Assembly: GCA_965214915.1 (NCBI GenBank)
Contig: CBDCCP010000001.1
Span: 1,860,001 to 1,924,000 of the forward strand
Length of the DNA: 64,000 nucleotides
Source: CATQHP01 sp965214915
GTDB taxonomy: Bacteria > Acidobacteriota > Terriglobia > Bryobacterales > UBA6623
Reading direction: 5' to 3'
The number at the start of each line of letters is the position of its first letter. The stretch's first letter is position 1. A model generated the notes under the pieces. The model did not search any database. It had not been told where the DNA came from and was given only the letters and a program-made list of their open reading frames with translations. This document shows positions 43,881 to 53,323 of the stretch, piece by piece. A program made the translations under genes and the position numbers.

Positions 43881-44494
43881 GGCTCCCGCGCTGCGATCCG
43901 TTCCAGCAGCCCCGCCGCGCGCGCGCGCGCGATGTGGACGACGTTTTTCTGCAAGGTAATCTTGGTCAGAATCGGAACGAACCGCTCCGGGGCAATGACC
44001 CGTTCGTGCTCGAAAGCGTTTTCAAGGCGAATCAGCGTTTGGTTGATGCCCAGACGGTCGAAGCGCACGACCCGTTCGAGTTCGAAAAAGTGCTGCTGCG
44101 TTTCGGCCAACTTGACGAACCACCCGGTCAAGTCGCGCGCCAGCGCATCTTCGGAATAATCGAACGCCGCTTCGCCTTTGACGCCCTCGTCCGTCTCGTA
44201 GCGCAAGACCTTGCTGCCGCTCGAGGCGATTTTTTTGCGGTCGCTGGCCAGTTTCCCGGCAAAAAAATCCAGCGCCGCGGCTTGGTCGAAGCGCTTCGCC
44301 GCCTCTTCGCCGTCGAGTTGGAATTCGACAGGATCCTCGCCGGGCTCCGTATAGATAACGCGTCCTTCGCGGTCGACCGACGCCTCGAAACGCTCCGGCA
44401 CAGAGCCGGGAAAAACCCTGGAAAACACAATCCTGTCTTGCGCAGACACGCCGGCGGCGCACACGGTCAACAAAACGAGCCCGCGCAAAATCAA
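43877..44494 (-). CDS. Secreted hypothetical protein downstream of ruvC
   Basis: 205 aa from TTG 44494, which overlaps the ruvC stop (TTGA). The hydrophobic N-terminus LILRGLVLLTVCAAGVSA looks like a signal peptide. The body (FPGSVPERFEASVDREGRVI, then EFQLDGEEAAKRFDQAAALD) is mixed alpha/beta with no recognised motif. It is cotranscribed with yebC and ruvC by layout. No function is proposed. Several hundred base pairs of overlapping antisense ORFs were judged to be shadows. Confidence 0.78.
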   Translation of the reverse strand: MILRGLVLLTVCAAGVSAQDRIVFSRVFPGSVPERFEASVDREGRVIYTEPGEDPVEFQLDGEEAAKRFDQAAALDFFAGKLASDRKKIASSGSKVLRYETDEGVKGEAAFDYSEDALARDLTGWFVKLAETQQHFFELERVVRFDRLGINQTLIRLENAFEHERVIAPERFVPILTKITLQKNVVHIARARAAGLLERIAAREP

Positions 44495-44985
44495 ACCCGG
44501 AGCCCTCCCCCGCGGGCGGCAACGGCGTTGGCATGGCAGATCGCCGCCGCCAGCGCGTCGGATGCATCGTGGGGACTCACCGTTTCCCGCAGGCCGAGCA
44601 GCGATTGCACCATCATGCGCACTTGGCGCTTGTCGGCCCGACCGTATCCGACGACGCCGGTCTTGATTTCCAAAGGCGAGTATTCGGCGATGCGCAACCC
44701 GGCGCGGGCGCTGCTCAAGAGGGCGACGCCGCGGACGTGCGCCAGCTTGAGCGCCGTCTTCGCATTGACGGCGTGGAACACGCCTTCCACCGCGACTTCC
44801 TGCGGGCGATGTTCGCAGAGCACGCGGTCCAGCCCGTCCGCAATGCTGCGCAGTCTTTGCGGAAACTGCTCCTGCGTCTTCGTGCGGATGACGCCGTAGG
44901 CGATGGAACGGTGGTTGCGGCCGTCGCTTTCGATCACGCCGAACCCGGTAATTTCCGACCCGCAATCGATTCCCAGAATGCGCAA
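44491..44985 (-). CDS. ruvC: Holliday junction resolvase RuvC
   Basis: 164 aa. Catalytic acidic residues lie in ILGIDCGSEITGFGVIE (D7), AVEGVFHAVNAKTAL (E), and the C-terminal SPHDASDALAAAICHAN (D/D). EYSPLEIKTGVVGYGRADKR is a conserved DNA-contact segment. It cuts Holliday junctions with RuvAB. It sits 8 bp after yebC on the same strand, the widespread yebC-ruvC arrangement. Confidence 0.96.
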   Translation of the reverse strand: MRILGIDCGSEITGFGVIESDGRNHRSIAYGVIRTKTQEQFPQRLRSIADGLDRVLCEHRPQEVAVEGVFHAVNAKTALKLAHVRGVALLSSARAGLRIAEYSPLEIKTGVVGYGRADKRQVRMMVQSLLGLRETVSPHDASDALAAAICHANAVAARGGGLRV

Positions 44986-44993
44986 CTTCGGCC

Positions 44994-45743
44994 TCAGGTC
45001 GCGAGCGCTTCCAGCTCGCTTTCTTCGATATCGAAATTGGCGAAGACGTCTTGTACGTCGTCCTGCTCTTCGAGTTTTTCAATCATGCGAATTACCGAAC
45101 CGGCCTGCTTGCCCGCCACCTTCACCGTGCTCGACGGAATGCGCGTCACGGCGGCGGACTCGACCGGAATGCCGGCGGCTTCCAGGGCGGCGAGAACGTC
45201 CGTATGAGCTTCGGGAGAAGAATAAATTTCCCAATGCTGTCCTTCTTCCCTGAGGTCCTCGGCTCCGGCGCCCAGCGCCAATTCCATCAACTGCTCTTCC
45301 TCGGCCTGCGAGCGGTTGACGACGATCAGGCTCTGCTTGCTGAAAATCCAGGCGACGCTGCCGGCCTCGCCCAAATTTCCGCCGTTTTTCGAGAAGATGT
45401 GGCGCAACTCGGCCACCGTACGCTTGCGGTTGTCCGTCACCGCCTCAATGAACACCGCAACCCCCGCCGGCGCGTACCCCTCGTAGGCGATCTCTTCGAG
45501 GGTTTCTCCCTCAAGTTGGCCGCTTCCGCGCAAAATCGCCCGCTTGATATTGTCCGCGGGCATGGATTGGGCCTTCGCCGCCGCAACCGCGGTGCGCAGC
45601 CGCGGGTTGGCCTCGGGGTCGGGGTCGCCTTCACGCGCGGCGATCTGTATCTCGCGAATGAGGCGCGTAAAAACCTTGCCGCGCTTGGCGTCCGTAGCGG
45701 CTTTCTTGTGTTTGATCGTCGCCCATTTCGAGTGGCCGGACAT
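44994..45743 (-). CDS. YebC/PmpR-family protein
   Basis: 249 aa. N-terminus MSGHSKWATIKHKKAATDAK then RGKVFTRLIREI is the family hallmark, followed by DNIKRAILRGSG and YEGYAPAGVAVFIEAVTDNR. YebC proteins act as transcriptional regulators and, in recent work, as ribosome-associated factors that help polyproline translation. It is the first gene of the yebC-ruvC-hypothetical operon and divergent from hemB. Confidence 0.95.
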   Translation of the reverse strand: MSGHSKWATIKHKKAATDAKRGKVFTRLIREIQIAAREGDPDPEANPRLRTAVAAAKAQSMPADNIKRAILRGSGQLEGETLEEIAYEGYAPAGVAVFIEAVTDNRKRTVAELRHIFSKNGGNLGEAGSVAWIFSKQSLIVVNRSQAEEEQLMELALGAGAEDLREEGQHWEIYSSPEAHTDVLAALEAAGIPVESAAVTRIPSSTVKVAGKQAGSVIRMIEKLEEQDDVQDVFANFDIEESELEALAT

Positions 45744-45871
45744 TTCGTCTCAATTGCTCCCTCACGCGGCGCAGCGCCCGCTTCCGCCCTGCCGCAGAGC
45801 GGAACGGCGGATGCCGCCGAATCCACTTCAGGGTAACAGAATCGGGTTCGGTCAATCGTTTTCCGGGCGGC

Positions 45872-45877
45872 TACAAT
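45872..45877 (+). promoter_or_regulatory. -10-like TACAAT, 6 nt before the hemB ATG
   Basis: TACAAT ends 6 nt before ATG 45884. Like the boxes at 2688 and 38218, this spacing predicts a leaderless mRNA. Confidence 0.48.
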
Positions 45878-45883
45878 AAGCCC

Positions 45884-46855
45884 ATGGCGTTCCCGGCGCA
45901 GCGCCCGCGGCGTCTCCGCTATTCCGCTCTCTTGCGCGAGGCCGTGCGGGAAACGCGGCTCTCGCCGCTGGATCTGATCTCCCCGCTGTTCGTTTGCCCG
46001 GGAGAGAACGTGCGGCGAGAAATTCCGTCGATGCCCGGCAACTTCAATCTCTCGATCGACAACCTGGTCGAAGAATGCCGGGAGACCGCGTCGCTGGGCA
46101 TTCCGGGAGTGATCCTGTTCGGAATTCCTCCGCGTAAAGACGCCGTGGGCTCGGGCGGATTCGACGAGCGCGGCATCGTTCAAGAGGCCGTCCGCGCCGT
46201 CAAGCGCGAGGTAAAGAGCCTTCTGGTCATCGCCGACACCTGCATGTGCGAGTACACCGACCACGGCCACTGCGGGCGCGTGGTCGATGGGGACGTGGAC
46301 AACGACCGGAGTCTGGAGTTGCTCGCGAAAACCGCTCTCTCGCAGGCCCGGGCAGGCGCCGACATCATCGCGCCGTCCGACATGATGGACGGCCGGGTGG
46401 CGGCCATTCGCTCGACTCTGGACGCGAACGGATACGAAAAGACCCCGATCCTTTCTTACGCCGCCAAGTATGCCTCCGCGTTCTACGGACCGTTCCGCGA
46501 CGCCGCCGATTCGGCGCCGCGGTTCGGCGACCGCCGCTCCTACCAGATGGACCCGGCGAACCAACGGGAGGCGGTCAAGGAAATCGCCGCCGACATCGAA
46601 GAGGGGGCCGACCTGGTCATGGTGAAACCCGCCATGCCCTATCTGGACGTGCTCCGCCGCGCCAAGACGGAATTCAACGTCCCCACGGCCGCGTATCAAG
46701 TCAGCGGCGAATTTGCAATGATTACGGCCGCCGCGCGCAACGGCTGGCTCGACGAAGAGAGCGCCGTGATGGAGAGCCTCACGTCGATCAAGCGCGCCGG
46801 GGCCGACCTGATCCTCACCTACTTTTCAAAGCAGGCGGCCCGTCTGCTGAACTAG
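45884..46855 (+). CDS. hemB: Delta-aminolevulinic acid dehydratase
   Basis: 323 aa. ISPLFVCPGENVRREIPSMP at the N-terminus, zinc-site cysteines in ADTCMCEYTDHGHCG, Schiff-base lysines in SYAAKYASAFYGPFRDA and LVMVKPAMPYLD. Condenses two 5-aminolevulinate molecules to porphobilinogen in tetrapyrrole synthesis. The Cys-rich site indicates the Zn-dependent subtype. The last base of its TAG stop is the first base of the dacB GTG start. Confidence 0.97.
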   Translation: MAFPAQRPRRLRYSALLREAVRETRLSPLDLISPLFVCPGENVRREIPSMPGNFNLSIDNLVEECRETASLGIPGVILFGIPPRKDAVGSGGFDERGIVQEAVRAVKREVKSLLVIADTCMCEYTDHGHCGRVVDGDVDNDRSLELLAKTALSQARAGADIIAPSDMMDGRVAAIRSTLDANGYEKTPILSYAAKYASAFYGPFRDAADSAPRFGDRRSYQMDPANQREAVKEIAADIEEGADLVMVKPAMPYLDVLRRAKTEFNVPTAAYQVSGEFAMITAAARNGWLDEESAVMESLTSIKRAGADLILTYFSKQAARLLN

Positions 46856-48438
46856 TGTCCATCAAATTGCGGATTCCCGGCACGATTGCGCTGCTCGCGG
46901 CGGCGATTCTGGCTCCTACGGTTGTAGGAGCTCAGGAGGCCGTACCGCGGCAAACAGTCATTGCGGACAAGATCGAAGCAATTCTCGAGCGGCCGTCGGC
47001 CCGGCGGGCGTTTTGGGGCATCGAGATTGTCGACCTGCGCAACGGGGAAACCGTTTTCGAGCACAACGCCGACAAGCTCTTTCTGCCCGCCTCCAACGCC
47101 AAGCTGTTTTCGACGGCGCTGGCCCTGCGCCGTCTGGGCCCCGACTATCGATTCACTACAACAGTAGTATCCGATGCGGAACCGGACGAAAACGGGGCGC
47201 TCGACGGCGACCTGCGGATCGTCGGCGGAGGCGATCCCAATCTCTCAGCGCGGATTATCCCTTATGACCGCCGGCGCGAATACGGTGGGGACAGAATGGC
47301 GCCGATGAAAAACCTGGCGCGGCAAATCTACGAAGCGGGCCTGCGCAAGGTGCGCGGCGACATCGTAGGCGACGATTCCCGCTACGTCTGGGAGCCGTAT
47401 CCGCCGGGCTGGTCGTACGCGGACACGCTTTTGAACTACGGCAGCCCGGTAAGCGCTCTGGCGTTCAACGACAACTTGATCGCGGTGCATGTGACGCCCG
47501 GCAGCGCGGCGGGCAGGGCGGCGCGGGTGCGCAGCACGCCGCCGGTCGCATATTTTTCCTTCGTCAACCGCACGGCGACCGCGGCCGCCCGCACCGTTGC
47601 CGCCGGACTCGACATCCGGCGCGGCTCCGCGCCGCCCGAGTTGGTGGTGTTCGGCGGAATTTCGCTGCGCTCGCGCGGGCGGACTTTCGAGTTGGCCGCC
47701 GGCGACCCGGCGCGTTACGCCGCGGCCGCGCTGCGCAAGGAGCTCGAAGCCTTCGATATCGAAATCGCCGGCAAGACCCGCTCCGAACACCTCCTCCCCG
47801 ACCGCGTAGCCAACCTCACATACCGCGCCGCGCCGCGCAGGGCCGGGCCGTACAAGTTCGTCTTCGCAACGCACGCCTCGCCGCCCCTGAAGGAAGCGAT
47901 CCGCATTGTCAACAAAGAGAGCCAGAACCTGCACGCGGAAATGCTGCTGCGCGAGGCCGCGCTGCACGAGCGCAACATCGCCGGCGTGCAGTCGGCGATT
48001 CGGGAAATGCGCGATTTTCTCAAGGAAGCGGGCCTTGCTCCGGGCGAATACTACCTGCGCGACGGGTCGGGGCTCTCACGGCACAACCTGGTCACTCCGA
48101 GCGGCACGGTGAAGCTGCTGGCCTACATGTGGAACTCGCCGGACCGCAAGACCTACCTCGACAGCCTTCCCGTAGCCGGCCGCGACGGTACGCTCGATTG
48201 GCGCTTTTCCCGCACTCCCGCGCGCGGCCGCATCCTCGCCAAGACGGGCACCATGTCGCACGTCACCGCGCTCTCGGGCTACGCCGCCACAGCCGACGAA
48301 CGCGCATTCGCCTTTTCGATCTACGCGAATAATTTCGGCATCTCCACGTCGTACGTGCGCAGCCTGATCGACCGCATCGCCGCGGCGGTCGTCACCGCGC
48401 CGCCCTCTCCTCGCGGCGAACGCGCGGCGGGTGAGTGA
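46855..48438 (+). CDS. dacB: D-alanyl-D-alanine carboxypeptidase/endopeptidase (PBP4)
   Basis: 527 aa from GTG 46855. Signal peptide (TIALLAAAILAPTVVGAQ). Active-site SxxK about S80-NA-K83 (LPASNAKLFSTALAL), SGLSRHN (SxN) and KTGTMSHVTALSGYA (KTG). The large domain inserted between SxxK and SxN is typical of class C PBP4 enzymes. It trims D-Ala and cuts crosslinks in periplasmic peptidoglycan. It overlaps hemB by 1 bp, so it is cotranscribed. Confidence 0.95.
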   Translation: MSIKLRIPGTIALLAAAILAPTVVGAQEAVPRQTVIADKIEAILERPSARRAFWGIEIVDLRNGETVFEHNADKLFLPASNAKLFSTALALRRLGPDYRFTTTVVSDAEPDENGALDGDLRIVGGGDPNLSARIIPYDRRREYGGDRMAPMKNLARQIYEAGLRKVRGDIVGDDSRYVWEPYPPGWSYADTLLNYGSPVSALAFNDNLIAVHVTPGSAAGRAARVRSTPPVAYFSFVNRTATAAARTVAAGLDIRRGSAPPELVVFGGISLRSRGRTFELAAGDPARYAAAALRKELEAFDIEIAGKTRSEHLLPDRVANLTYRAAPRRAGPYKFVFATHASPPLKEAIRIVNKESQNLHAEMLLREAALHERNIAGVQSAIREMRDFLKEAGLAPGEYYLRDGSGLSRHNLVTPSGTVKLLAYMWNSPDRKTYLDSLPVAGRDGTLDWRFSRTPARGRILAKTGTMSHVTALSGYAATADERAFAFSIYANNFGISTSYVRSLIDRIAAAVVTAPPSPRGERAAGE

Positions 48439-48474
48439 ACGGTTATATTGAGGCAAAGGCGGGAGGACGCGCAA

Positions 48475-49488
48475 ATGAGAATCGGCGTAGTGGGACTGGG
48501 GTTCATGGGCAGCACGCATCTCGAGGCCTACCAAAAGGTGGCGGGCTTCGAGTTGGCGGCCGTAGCGAGCTCCGACCCCAAAAAACTCGGCGGCGATCTC
48601 TCGGCCATCAGCGGCAATCTCGACCGCGGCGGCGGCAAGTACGATTTTTCTGCGGCGGCGCGCTACGCGGCGGCCGGCGAGTTGATCGCCGACCCGGGCG
48701 TCGAGGCCGTCGACCTCTGCACGCCCACGCATCTCCACGCGCCGCTGGCGATTCAGGCATTGGAGGCCGGCAAGCACGTCCTGGTCGAAAAACCCATGGC
48801 GCTGACGGCGGAGGACTGCGCCGCCATGATCGCGGCCGCGAAGGAGGCCGGGCGCGTCTTGATGGTCGCGCAGGTGCTCCGCTTTTTCCCGGAGTACGCG
48901 GCGGCGCGCAGGCTGGCCCTGTCCGGCGAGCTGGGACCGATACGGGCGGCGGAATTTCGGCGAAAATGCGCCGCTCCGGCCTGGGGCCGCTGGCTCCAAG
49001 ACCCCGCGCGCAGCGGCGGCGGCGCGATGGATTTGCTGATCCACGATTTCGATTTCTGCCAACACCTGTTCGGCAGGCCACAAGCGATTCGCGCCGTCGG
49101 CTACGAAGACCTCGCCGGCGGCATCGACTTCGTAGAGGCGCAACTGGACTACGGCGACGCCGTCCCGGTCATCGTCAGCGGGGGCTGGCGCCATGCCGAA
49201 AGTTACCCCTTCTCGATGGAGTTCACGATCGTTTGCGACGGTGGGACGCTGGATTTCACCTCGCAGAAATCCGGCCTGCGGCTCCATCGCGCCGACGGCA
49301 AACAGATGGACGTTGCCTTGCCTGCCGCCGATGGATTCGCCGCGGAACTTCAGGCCTTCGTCGACGCCTGCGCGGCAGGCCGCCCGCCCGACATTTGCCG
49401 TCCGGAAGACTCGGCGGAAGCCGTCCGCATGATTCTGGCGATGAAGCGCTCGCGCGCCGGCGGCGGGGAGCCTGCCGCCCTTGAGTAA
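48475..49488 (+). CDS. Gfo/Idh/MocA-family oxidoreductase 2
   Basis: 337 aa. Strong Shine-Dalgarno (gggagg) before ATG 48475. Rossmann motif RIGVVGLGFMGSTHLEAY, EKP motif HVLVEKPMALTAEDC, and GGGAMDLLIHDFDFCQHLFG with the conserved D/H pair. NAD(P)-dependent sugar oxidoreductase by family. It is convergent with the GH105-like gene (12 bp apart). Substrate unknown. Confidence 0.93.
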   Translation: MRIGVVGLGFMGSTHLEAYQKVAGFELAAVASSDPKKLGGDLSAISGNLDRGGGKYDFSAAARYAAAGELIADPGVEAVDLCTPTHLHAPLAIQALEAGKHVLVEKPMALTAEDCAAMIAAAKEAGRVLMVAQVLRFFPEYAAARRLALSGELGPIRAAEFRRKCAAPAWGRWLQDPARSGGGAMDLLIHDFDFCQHLFGRPQAIRAVGYEDLAGGIDFVEAQLDYGDAVPVIVSGGWRHAESYPFSMEFTIVCDGGTLDFTSQKSGLRLHRADGKQMDVALPAADGFAAELQAFVDACAAGRPPDICRPEDSAEAVRMILAMKRSRAGGGEPAALE

Positions 49489-49500
49489 CGATGCCGCGGG

Positions 49501-51150
49501 CTAACGCTCCCGCTGCCAGTAGGCGCGCTCGGTCGCGGCCAGCAGCGCCATCGCTCCGCCGCGGTCGTCCCGCCCCAGAATCGCCTCGCGGTCGAAGTAC
49601 GCCCGCAAGCTCGGCTGCTTGCCGGTGCTGCGGCAGACATCGACAAGCGAGGCGTCCGGCGCAATCCTGGTTTTCAGGGCATACCACGCCCGGTCGGCCG
49701 CCGATTCGAACTTCCGCCGGTCCAGCCAGCCGCGCCGCAGCCCCCGCGTGAGCGCGAAACCAATCATCGCCGTCGCCGTGAACTCACGGTAACTCTCGGC
49801 ACGGTCGATCACCTGACGCCAGGCGCCGGTTTCGTCCTGCCGGCGCACAAGCGCCGTCATATGCTGCCGAAAGGCTGCGCGCACTGCTTTTCGCTCCGGC
49901 CGGTCCGCCGGCCAGTCGGACAGCGCCAGCGCGAGCCCCAACGCCGGAAAGCCATTGCCGCGCCCCCAAGCCGCCTCGTCGAGCGGCGAGTGGCGGTACA
50001 GGCCGTCTTCGCGCAGATCCAGGCGCTGCATGAAGCGCAGGTGGCGTAGCGCCATCCGAAAATAACGCGCCTCTCCGGTCAGCCGGCCCGCGCGGGCGAG
50101 GATGGCGCAGCCCATGAAAACCGAATCGCTCATCTCGTTGTGGAACGGCATGGAGCGCTTCGGCGACCCATCGGCGTTGAACCCGAAGTCCGCCGCCTTG
50201 CGAACCAAGTCAAGATACGCCGGCTTGCCCGTGTACTCGTACAGATCGCCGAACAGGAGATGCCCGGAGAGGACGCTGCCCGAGACGCGCTCGCCCATCG
50301 TCGGCGTTCCCGACAGATACGGCGCGGCGATTGCCTCCACGTCCGCCAGACGGCTGCTCGATCCGGTAAGGTCGTCCAGACGCAGGCGCCCCATTAGCGC
50401 GAGCGCCGGGATGTATGCGACCTGGTCGAGTCGCCGGCCGTATGCCGCTTCCAACTGCTCGGCAATCTCGACGGGCCCGCGCCGCAGCCGCCGGCGCATT
50501 TCCTCGCGCGCGGCGGACGGCCGGCGGCCGCCGGCCAATTCGGCGAGCGCCGCGCGGATCTGGCGGAGCAGGAGTTGCGGGACGTTTTCTTCCGCATCCG
50601 CAAACATAAACTCGCGCACAGGCACGACGCCGACCCCGGCGGGCGCGTTGCCGGTCGCCAGCGCCTTGGTCAGTCCGCCGCCTCCTGCCGAGCCGCGAAC
50701 TTCCACGACCAAATCGGGCGCATGCATGCCGATGAACCGCCAAAGATAGCGCGCTTCCGGGTTCCGCCCGCCGTATGCGGCCCCTTCGGGCGGAAAATCG
50801 CCGCCAACCGCTGCGCGGGCCGGCAAGACCGCTGCGCGGGCCGGTAAGACTGCTGCGCGGCCCGACAAAAAAGGACCGTCGGGCAATGCGTTGGGAATCG
50901 CCGAAACGGCGAAGTCTTCCCCGGCGAGATTGCCGTGCAGAAATTCGTTGACGACATTTGTAGATTGGGGGGCGCCGTCCAGTCCGCCGACCAGCAGCAC
51001 GACAGGCTTCGGCGACTCGAACTGCAAAGCCTGCCAAGCGACTGCGGCGCGGATAGGGCTGCCCTGCTCGGTAACCCCGACCGCGGTATGGAAGCGCTGC
51101 GCGCCCAATACCGCCGCCCCCGCAAGAAAAGTTAATGCCAAACGCCGCAT
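49501..51150 (-). CDS. GH88/GH105-type glycosidase with extra N-terminal domain
   Basis: 549 aa. Signal peptide LALTFLAGAAVLG. The N-terminal ~180 residues (VVLLVGGLDGAPQSTNVVNE, RYLWRFIGMHAPDLVVEVRG) resemble an M14-like or esterase-like alpha/beta domain lacking a clear zinc site. The C-terminal ~330 residues are the (alpha/alpha)6 barrel of unsaturated glucuronyl/rhamnogalacturonyl hydrolases: MPFHNEMSDSVFMGCAILAR, EAAWGRGNGFPALGLALALS. It would cut unsaturated uronic acid ends left by lyases. Three 21-bp repeats (50811-50873) encode AAVLPAR units in the linker. Confidence 0.83.
   Translation of the reverse strand: MRRLALTFLAGAAVLGAQRFHTAVGVTEQGSPIRAAVAWQALQFESPKPVVLLVGGLDGAPQSTNVVNEFLHGNLAGEDFAVSAIPNALPDGPFLSGRAAVLPARAAVLPARAAVGGDFPPEGAAYGGRNPEARYLWRFIGMHAPDLVVEVRGSAGGGGLTKALATGNAPAGVGVVPVREFMFADAEENVPQLLLRQIRAALAELAGGRRPSAAREEMRRRLRRGPVEIAEQLEAAYGRRLDQVAYIPALALMGRLRLDDLTGSSSRLADVEAIAAPYLSGTPTMGERVSGSVLSGHLLFGDLYEYTGKPAYLDLVRKAADFGFNADGSPKRSMPFHNEMSDSVFMGCAILARAGRLTGEARYFRMALRHLRFMQRLDLREDGLYRHSPLDEAAWGRGNGFPALGLALALSDWPADRPERKAVRAAFRQHMTALVRRQDETGAWRQVIDRAESYREFTATAMIGFALTRGLRRGWLDRRKFESAADRAWYALKTRIAPDASLVDVCRSTGKQPSLRAYFDREAILGRDDRGGAMALLAATERAYWQRER
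50811..50873 (-). repeat. Three tandem 21-bp repeats inside the GH105-like gene
   Basis: Units start at 50811, 50832 and 50853 (ctgcgcgggccggcaagaccg type); the first two differ at 2 bases, the third is more diverged. They encode repeated AAVLPAR in the linker, in frame. Confidence 0.85.
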
Positions 51151-51165
51151 CTTTCCAGGGAGGGG

Positions 51166-52821
51166 CTAACGCGCCGGCAACGTCGCCGTCATGCCGTACA
51201 ACGTCACCTTGGGATGTTCGGCTACCGCGCGGTATTCCCAATCGCGGCGGGCATCGACCTTCGCCAGAACCGCCGAAAACCGGCCCGGCGCGGAGAGGCT
51301 CTGCTTTTTCTTGCCGACGGCTTTCCACTCGTCGTCCGGCTCGTACATTTGCGCAGTGCTTTTTTTCCTGCGGTACTCGAACCCGACCACGACGCTCGAC
51401 GCATCGCCGAGATCTTTCAACTCGGCCGACAGAGTTGCGCCCCGCGCGCCCCAAGCAGCAGCGGAGCTCGTAACCACGACCGGAGGCCGCAGGCCCGCCT
51501 CGGCGTGCGTAATCTTGAGCACAACCGGATTCGGCCACCGGCGGTCGTTGTAGAGTCTTTGGGCGCGGAACGCCGTGATGCGCAGCCCGGCGGCGGTCTG
51601 CTCGAACTCCGTCTTCGGGGTTACGTCAGGGCGGTACTCGAGGACGACCTCGTTCTGCCCGAGCACTCGCACGGTCGTGTCCGCCGTAGCCTTGACCGAC
51701 TTCAGCGTAAACGTCTTCCGGGCGCCCCAGGTCCAATCCGCGTTGGTGACAAAGGCGTAGACCGTGTCGGCGTCTTTGGCCTTGGTGAACCAGATATCGC
51801 CCTCGTTGGTGATGACCCAGGGGCGCACCGCCAGCACCGCCTCTTCGTTGACCAGCCGCCACAAGCCCATCTCGCGCATGCGCGCTTCCTGCTCGATGGG
51901 CAGCTCGCCGTCGGGCTTCGGGCCGATGTTCAACAGGAAATTCCCGCCCTTGGCGCGCGTCTCGATCCACGTCTCAATCAGGGTCGCGCCCGATTTGTAG
52001 CGTTCGTTCGTGCCGCGGTACTGCCACTGCGCGCCCATGGTCATGTTGCCCTCCCAGGCCTCGTCCAGGGGCACGCCGGGGGTGTACTGCTCGGGCGTCT
52101 CGATCTCGCCGCGGGTGATTACGGTGTCGGGGTCGAGTCGCCAGACAATCTCCTTCATCTCTTGCACAAGGCGGTCGCGCGCGATGGGCGAGCCCGTCGG
52201 CGGATCGAAAAATACGACATCGATCTTGCCGTAATTCGTCATCAACTCTTCCTCTTGCGCCAAGTTGAGCGCAAGCAGGCCGGCGTTGTTCGGGGGAAGA
52301 ACTTCCGGCCGCAGGCGGCTGATGAGCGTCCCCGAGCGGTAGAGGTAATGAAAATCGTCCGGCGAGAAATACCAACCGATGGCGATGCCCTCCGCGCGGA
52401 AGGCGTCGAACAACTCCCTGGTCACGTCACGCGCATAGGGGGTGTTCATGATGTTGAAGTCGGTTGTCTCGGTGTCGAACATGCAAAAGCCGGAATGGTG
52501 CTTCGCCGTGAAAACCACGTAGCGAAACCCGGCAAGGCGCGCCACGCGGGCCCACTCTCGCGGATCGAACTTCTTGGGGTTGAACGACCGCGGCAACTCG
52601 CTGACATAGCGCTCGAGATACTCCTTGTCCGCCCCGACCATCGAATGGCTGATCACCGCGGTCACCTGGCTGTCGAGGCTCCAGTGGATAAAAAGGCCCA
52701 GGCCCAGATCGCGGAACCATTCCACGCGCTCGGGGTTGTTCGCCGCGGGCAGCCCGGCCGCCGACAGCCCCGCGAGCGCGAGAAACAAGAGGGTTCGCCC
52801 CAGCGAATGCGGTCGATTCAT
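51166..52821 (-). CDS. Alpha-L-fucosidase (GH29-like), secreted
   Basis: 551 aa from ATG 52821. Signal peptide LLFLALAGLSAAGLPA. GH29 features: FRDLGLGLFIHWSLDS, FRYVVFTAKHHSGFCMFDT, then YGKIDVVFFDPPTGSPIARD; in GH29 the nucleophile is the Asp of a WFD-type motif, here VFFDPP. WITNEGD-like and C-terminal beta domains follow. It probably releases fucose (or a related 6-deoxy sugar) from polysaccharide. It lies 15 bp upstream of the GH105-like gene on the same strand, so the two likely form a degradation unit. The D in FFDPP rather than WFD leaves substrate open. Confidence 0.88.
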   Translation of the reverse strand: MNRPHSLGRTLLFLALAGLSAAGLPAANNPERVEWFRDLGLGLFIHWSLDSQVTAVISHSMVGADKEYLERYVSELPRSFNPKKFDPREWARVARLAGFRYVVFTAKHHSGFCMFDTETTDFNIMNTPYARDVTRELFDAFRAEGIAIGWYFSPDDFHYLYRSGTLISRLRPEVLPPNNAGLLALNLAQEEELMTNYGKIDVVFFDPPTGSPIARDRLVQEMKEIVWRLDPDTVITRGEIETPEQYTPGVPLDEAWEGNMTMGAQWQYRGTNERYKSGATLIETWIETRAKGGNFLLNIGPKPDGELPIEQEARMREMGLWRLVNEEAVLAVRPWVITNEGDIWFTKAKDADTVYAFVTNADWTWGARKTFTLKSVKATADTTVRVLGQNEVVLEYRPDVTPKTEFEQTAAGLRITAFRAQRLYNDRRWPNPVVLKITHAEAGLRPPVVVTSSAAAWGARGATLSAELKDLGDASSVVVGFEYRRKKSTAQMYEPDDEWKAVGKKKQSLSAPGRFSAVLAKVDARRDWEYRAVAEHPKVTLYGMTATLPAR

Positions 52822-52928
52822 GACAAACGGTATTGTGTCACAGACGCCCCGGCCCGATTTTCCCGAGCCGTTCGGAAACCGACAATGCCGGGCTCGGCGT
52901 CTTATGCTTGGATATGAGGAGGTTCCCG

Positions 52929-53289
52929 ATGCGTTTTCGAATTTTTTTCCTGGCTCTGCCTGCTCGCGCTGGCCGCGCCGTTCGCCGCGGCGCAGAAGAA
53001 ATCTCCCATCGACGGCCGATGGGAGATCAAGGTCGGCGCCCGAACTTACCTTTTTACGCTTGCCGAAGACCAAGGCGACGTTACCGGCACGGCCACTCTG
53101 CCGGACGGAACCACGATTGAGATCGATTACGGGTTGATCGTCGGGCCCGACTTCGAGTTCAGCACAACCGAAAACAACATCGAGTACGAGTGGACCGCCG
53201 AGGTTTCGAGGTCCGGCCTCAAGGGAGAACGGCTCAATCTCGAGGACGATTCCATCGTCCGCTTCACCGGGAAAAAGAAGAAAAGTTGA
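52929..53289 (+). pseudogene. Small secreted protein with a T7 frameshift in its signal peptide
   Basis: ATG 52929 has an excellent ribosome site (gaggagg). MRFRIF is followed by a run of seven T (52942-52948). After it the protein-like frame is offset: SWLCLLALAAPFAAAQ, KKSPIDGRWEIKVGARTYLF, GTATLPDGTTIEIDYGLIVG, ending FTGKKKKS at 53289. Six T would give a continuous 119-aa secreted beta-rich protein. No other start exists in the downstream frame. Sequencing error, phase variation or decay are all possible. Confidence 0.7.
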
Positions 53290-53323
53290 AGTTAGTGGAT
53301 AGCAAGACCGCTGCGCAGGGCTT

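Noticed and set aside
43922..43931. Alternating CG run as a Z-DNA or regulatory element
   Set aside because: Short, lies inside a coding region (Ala/Arg codons), no supporting context.
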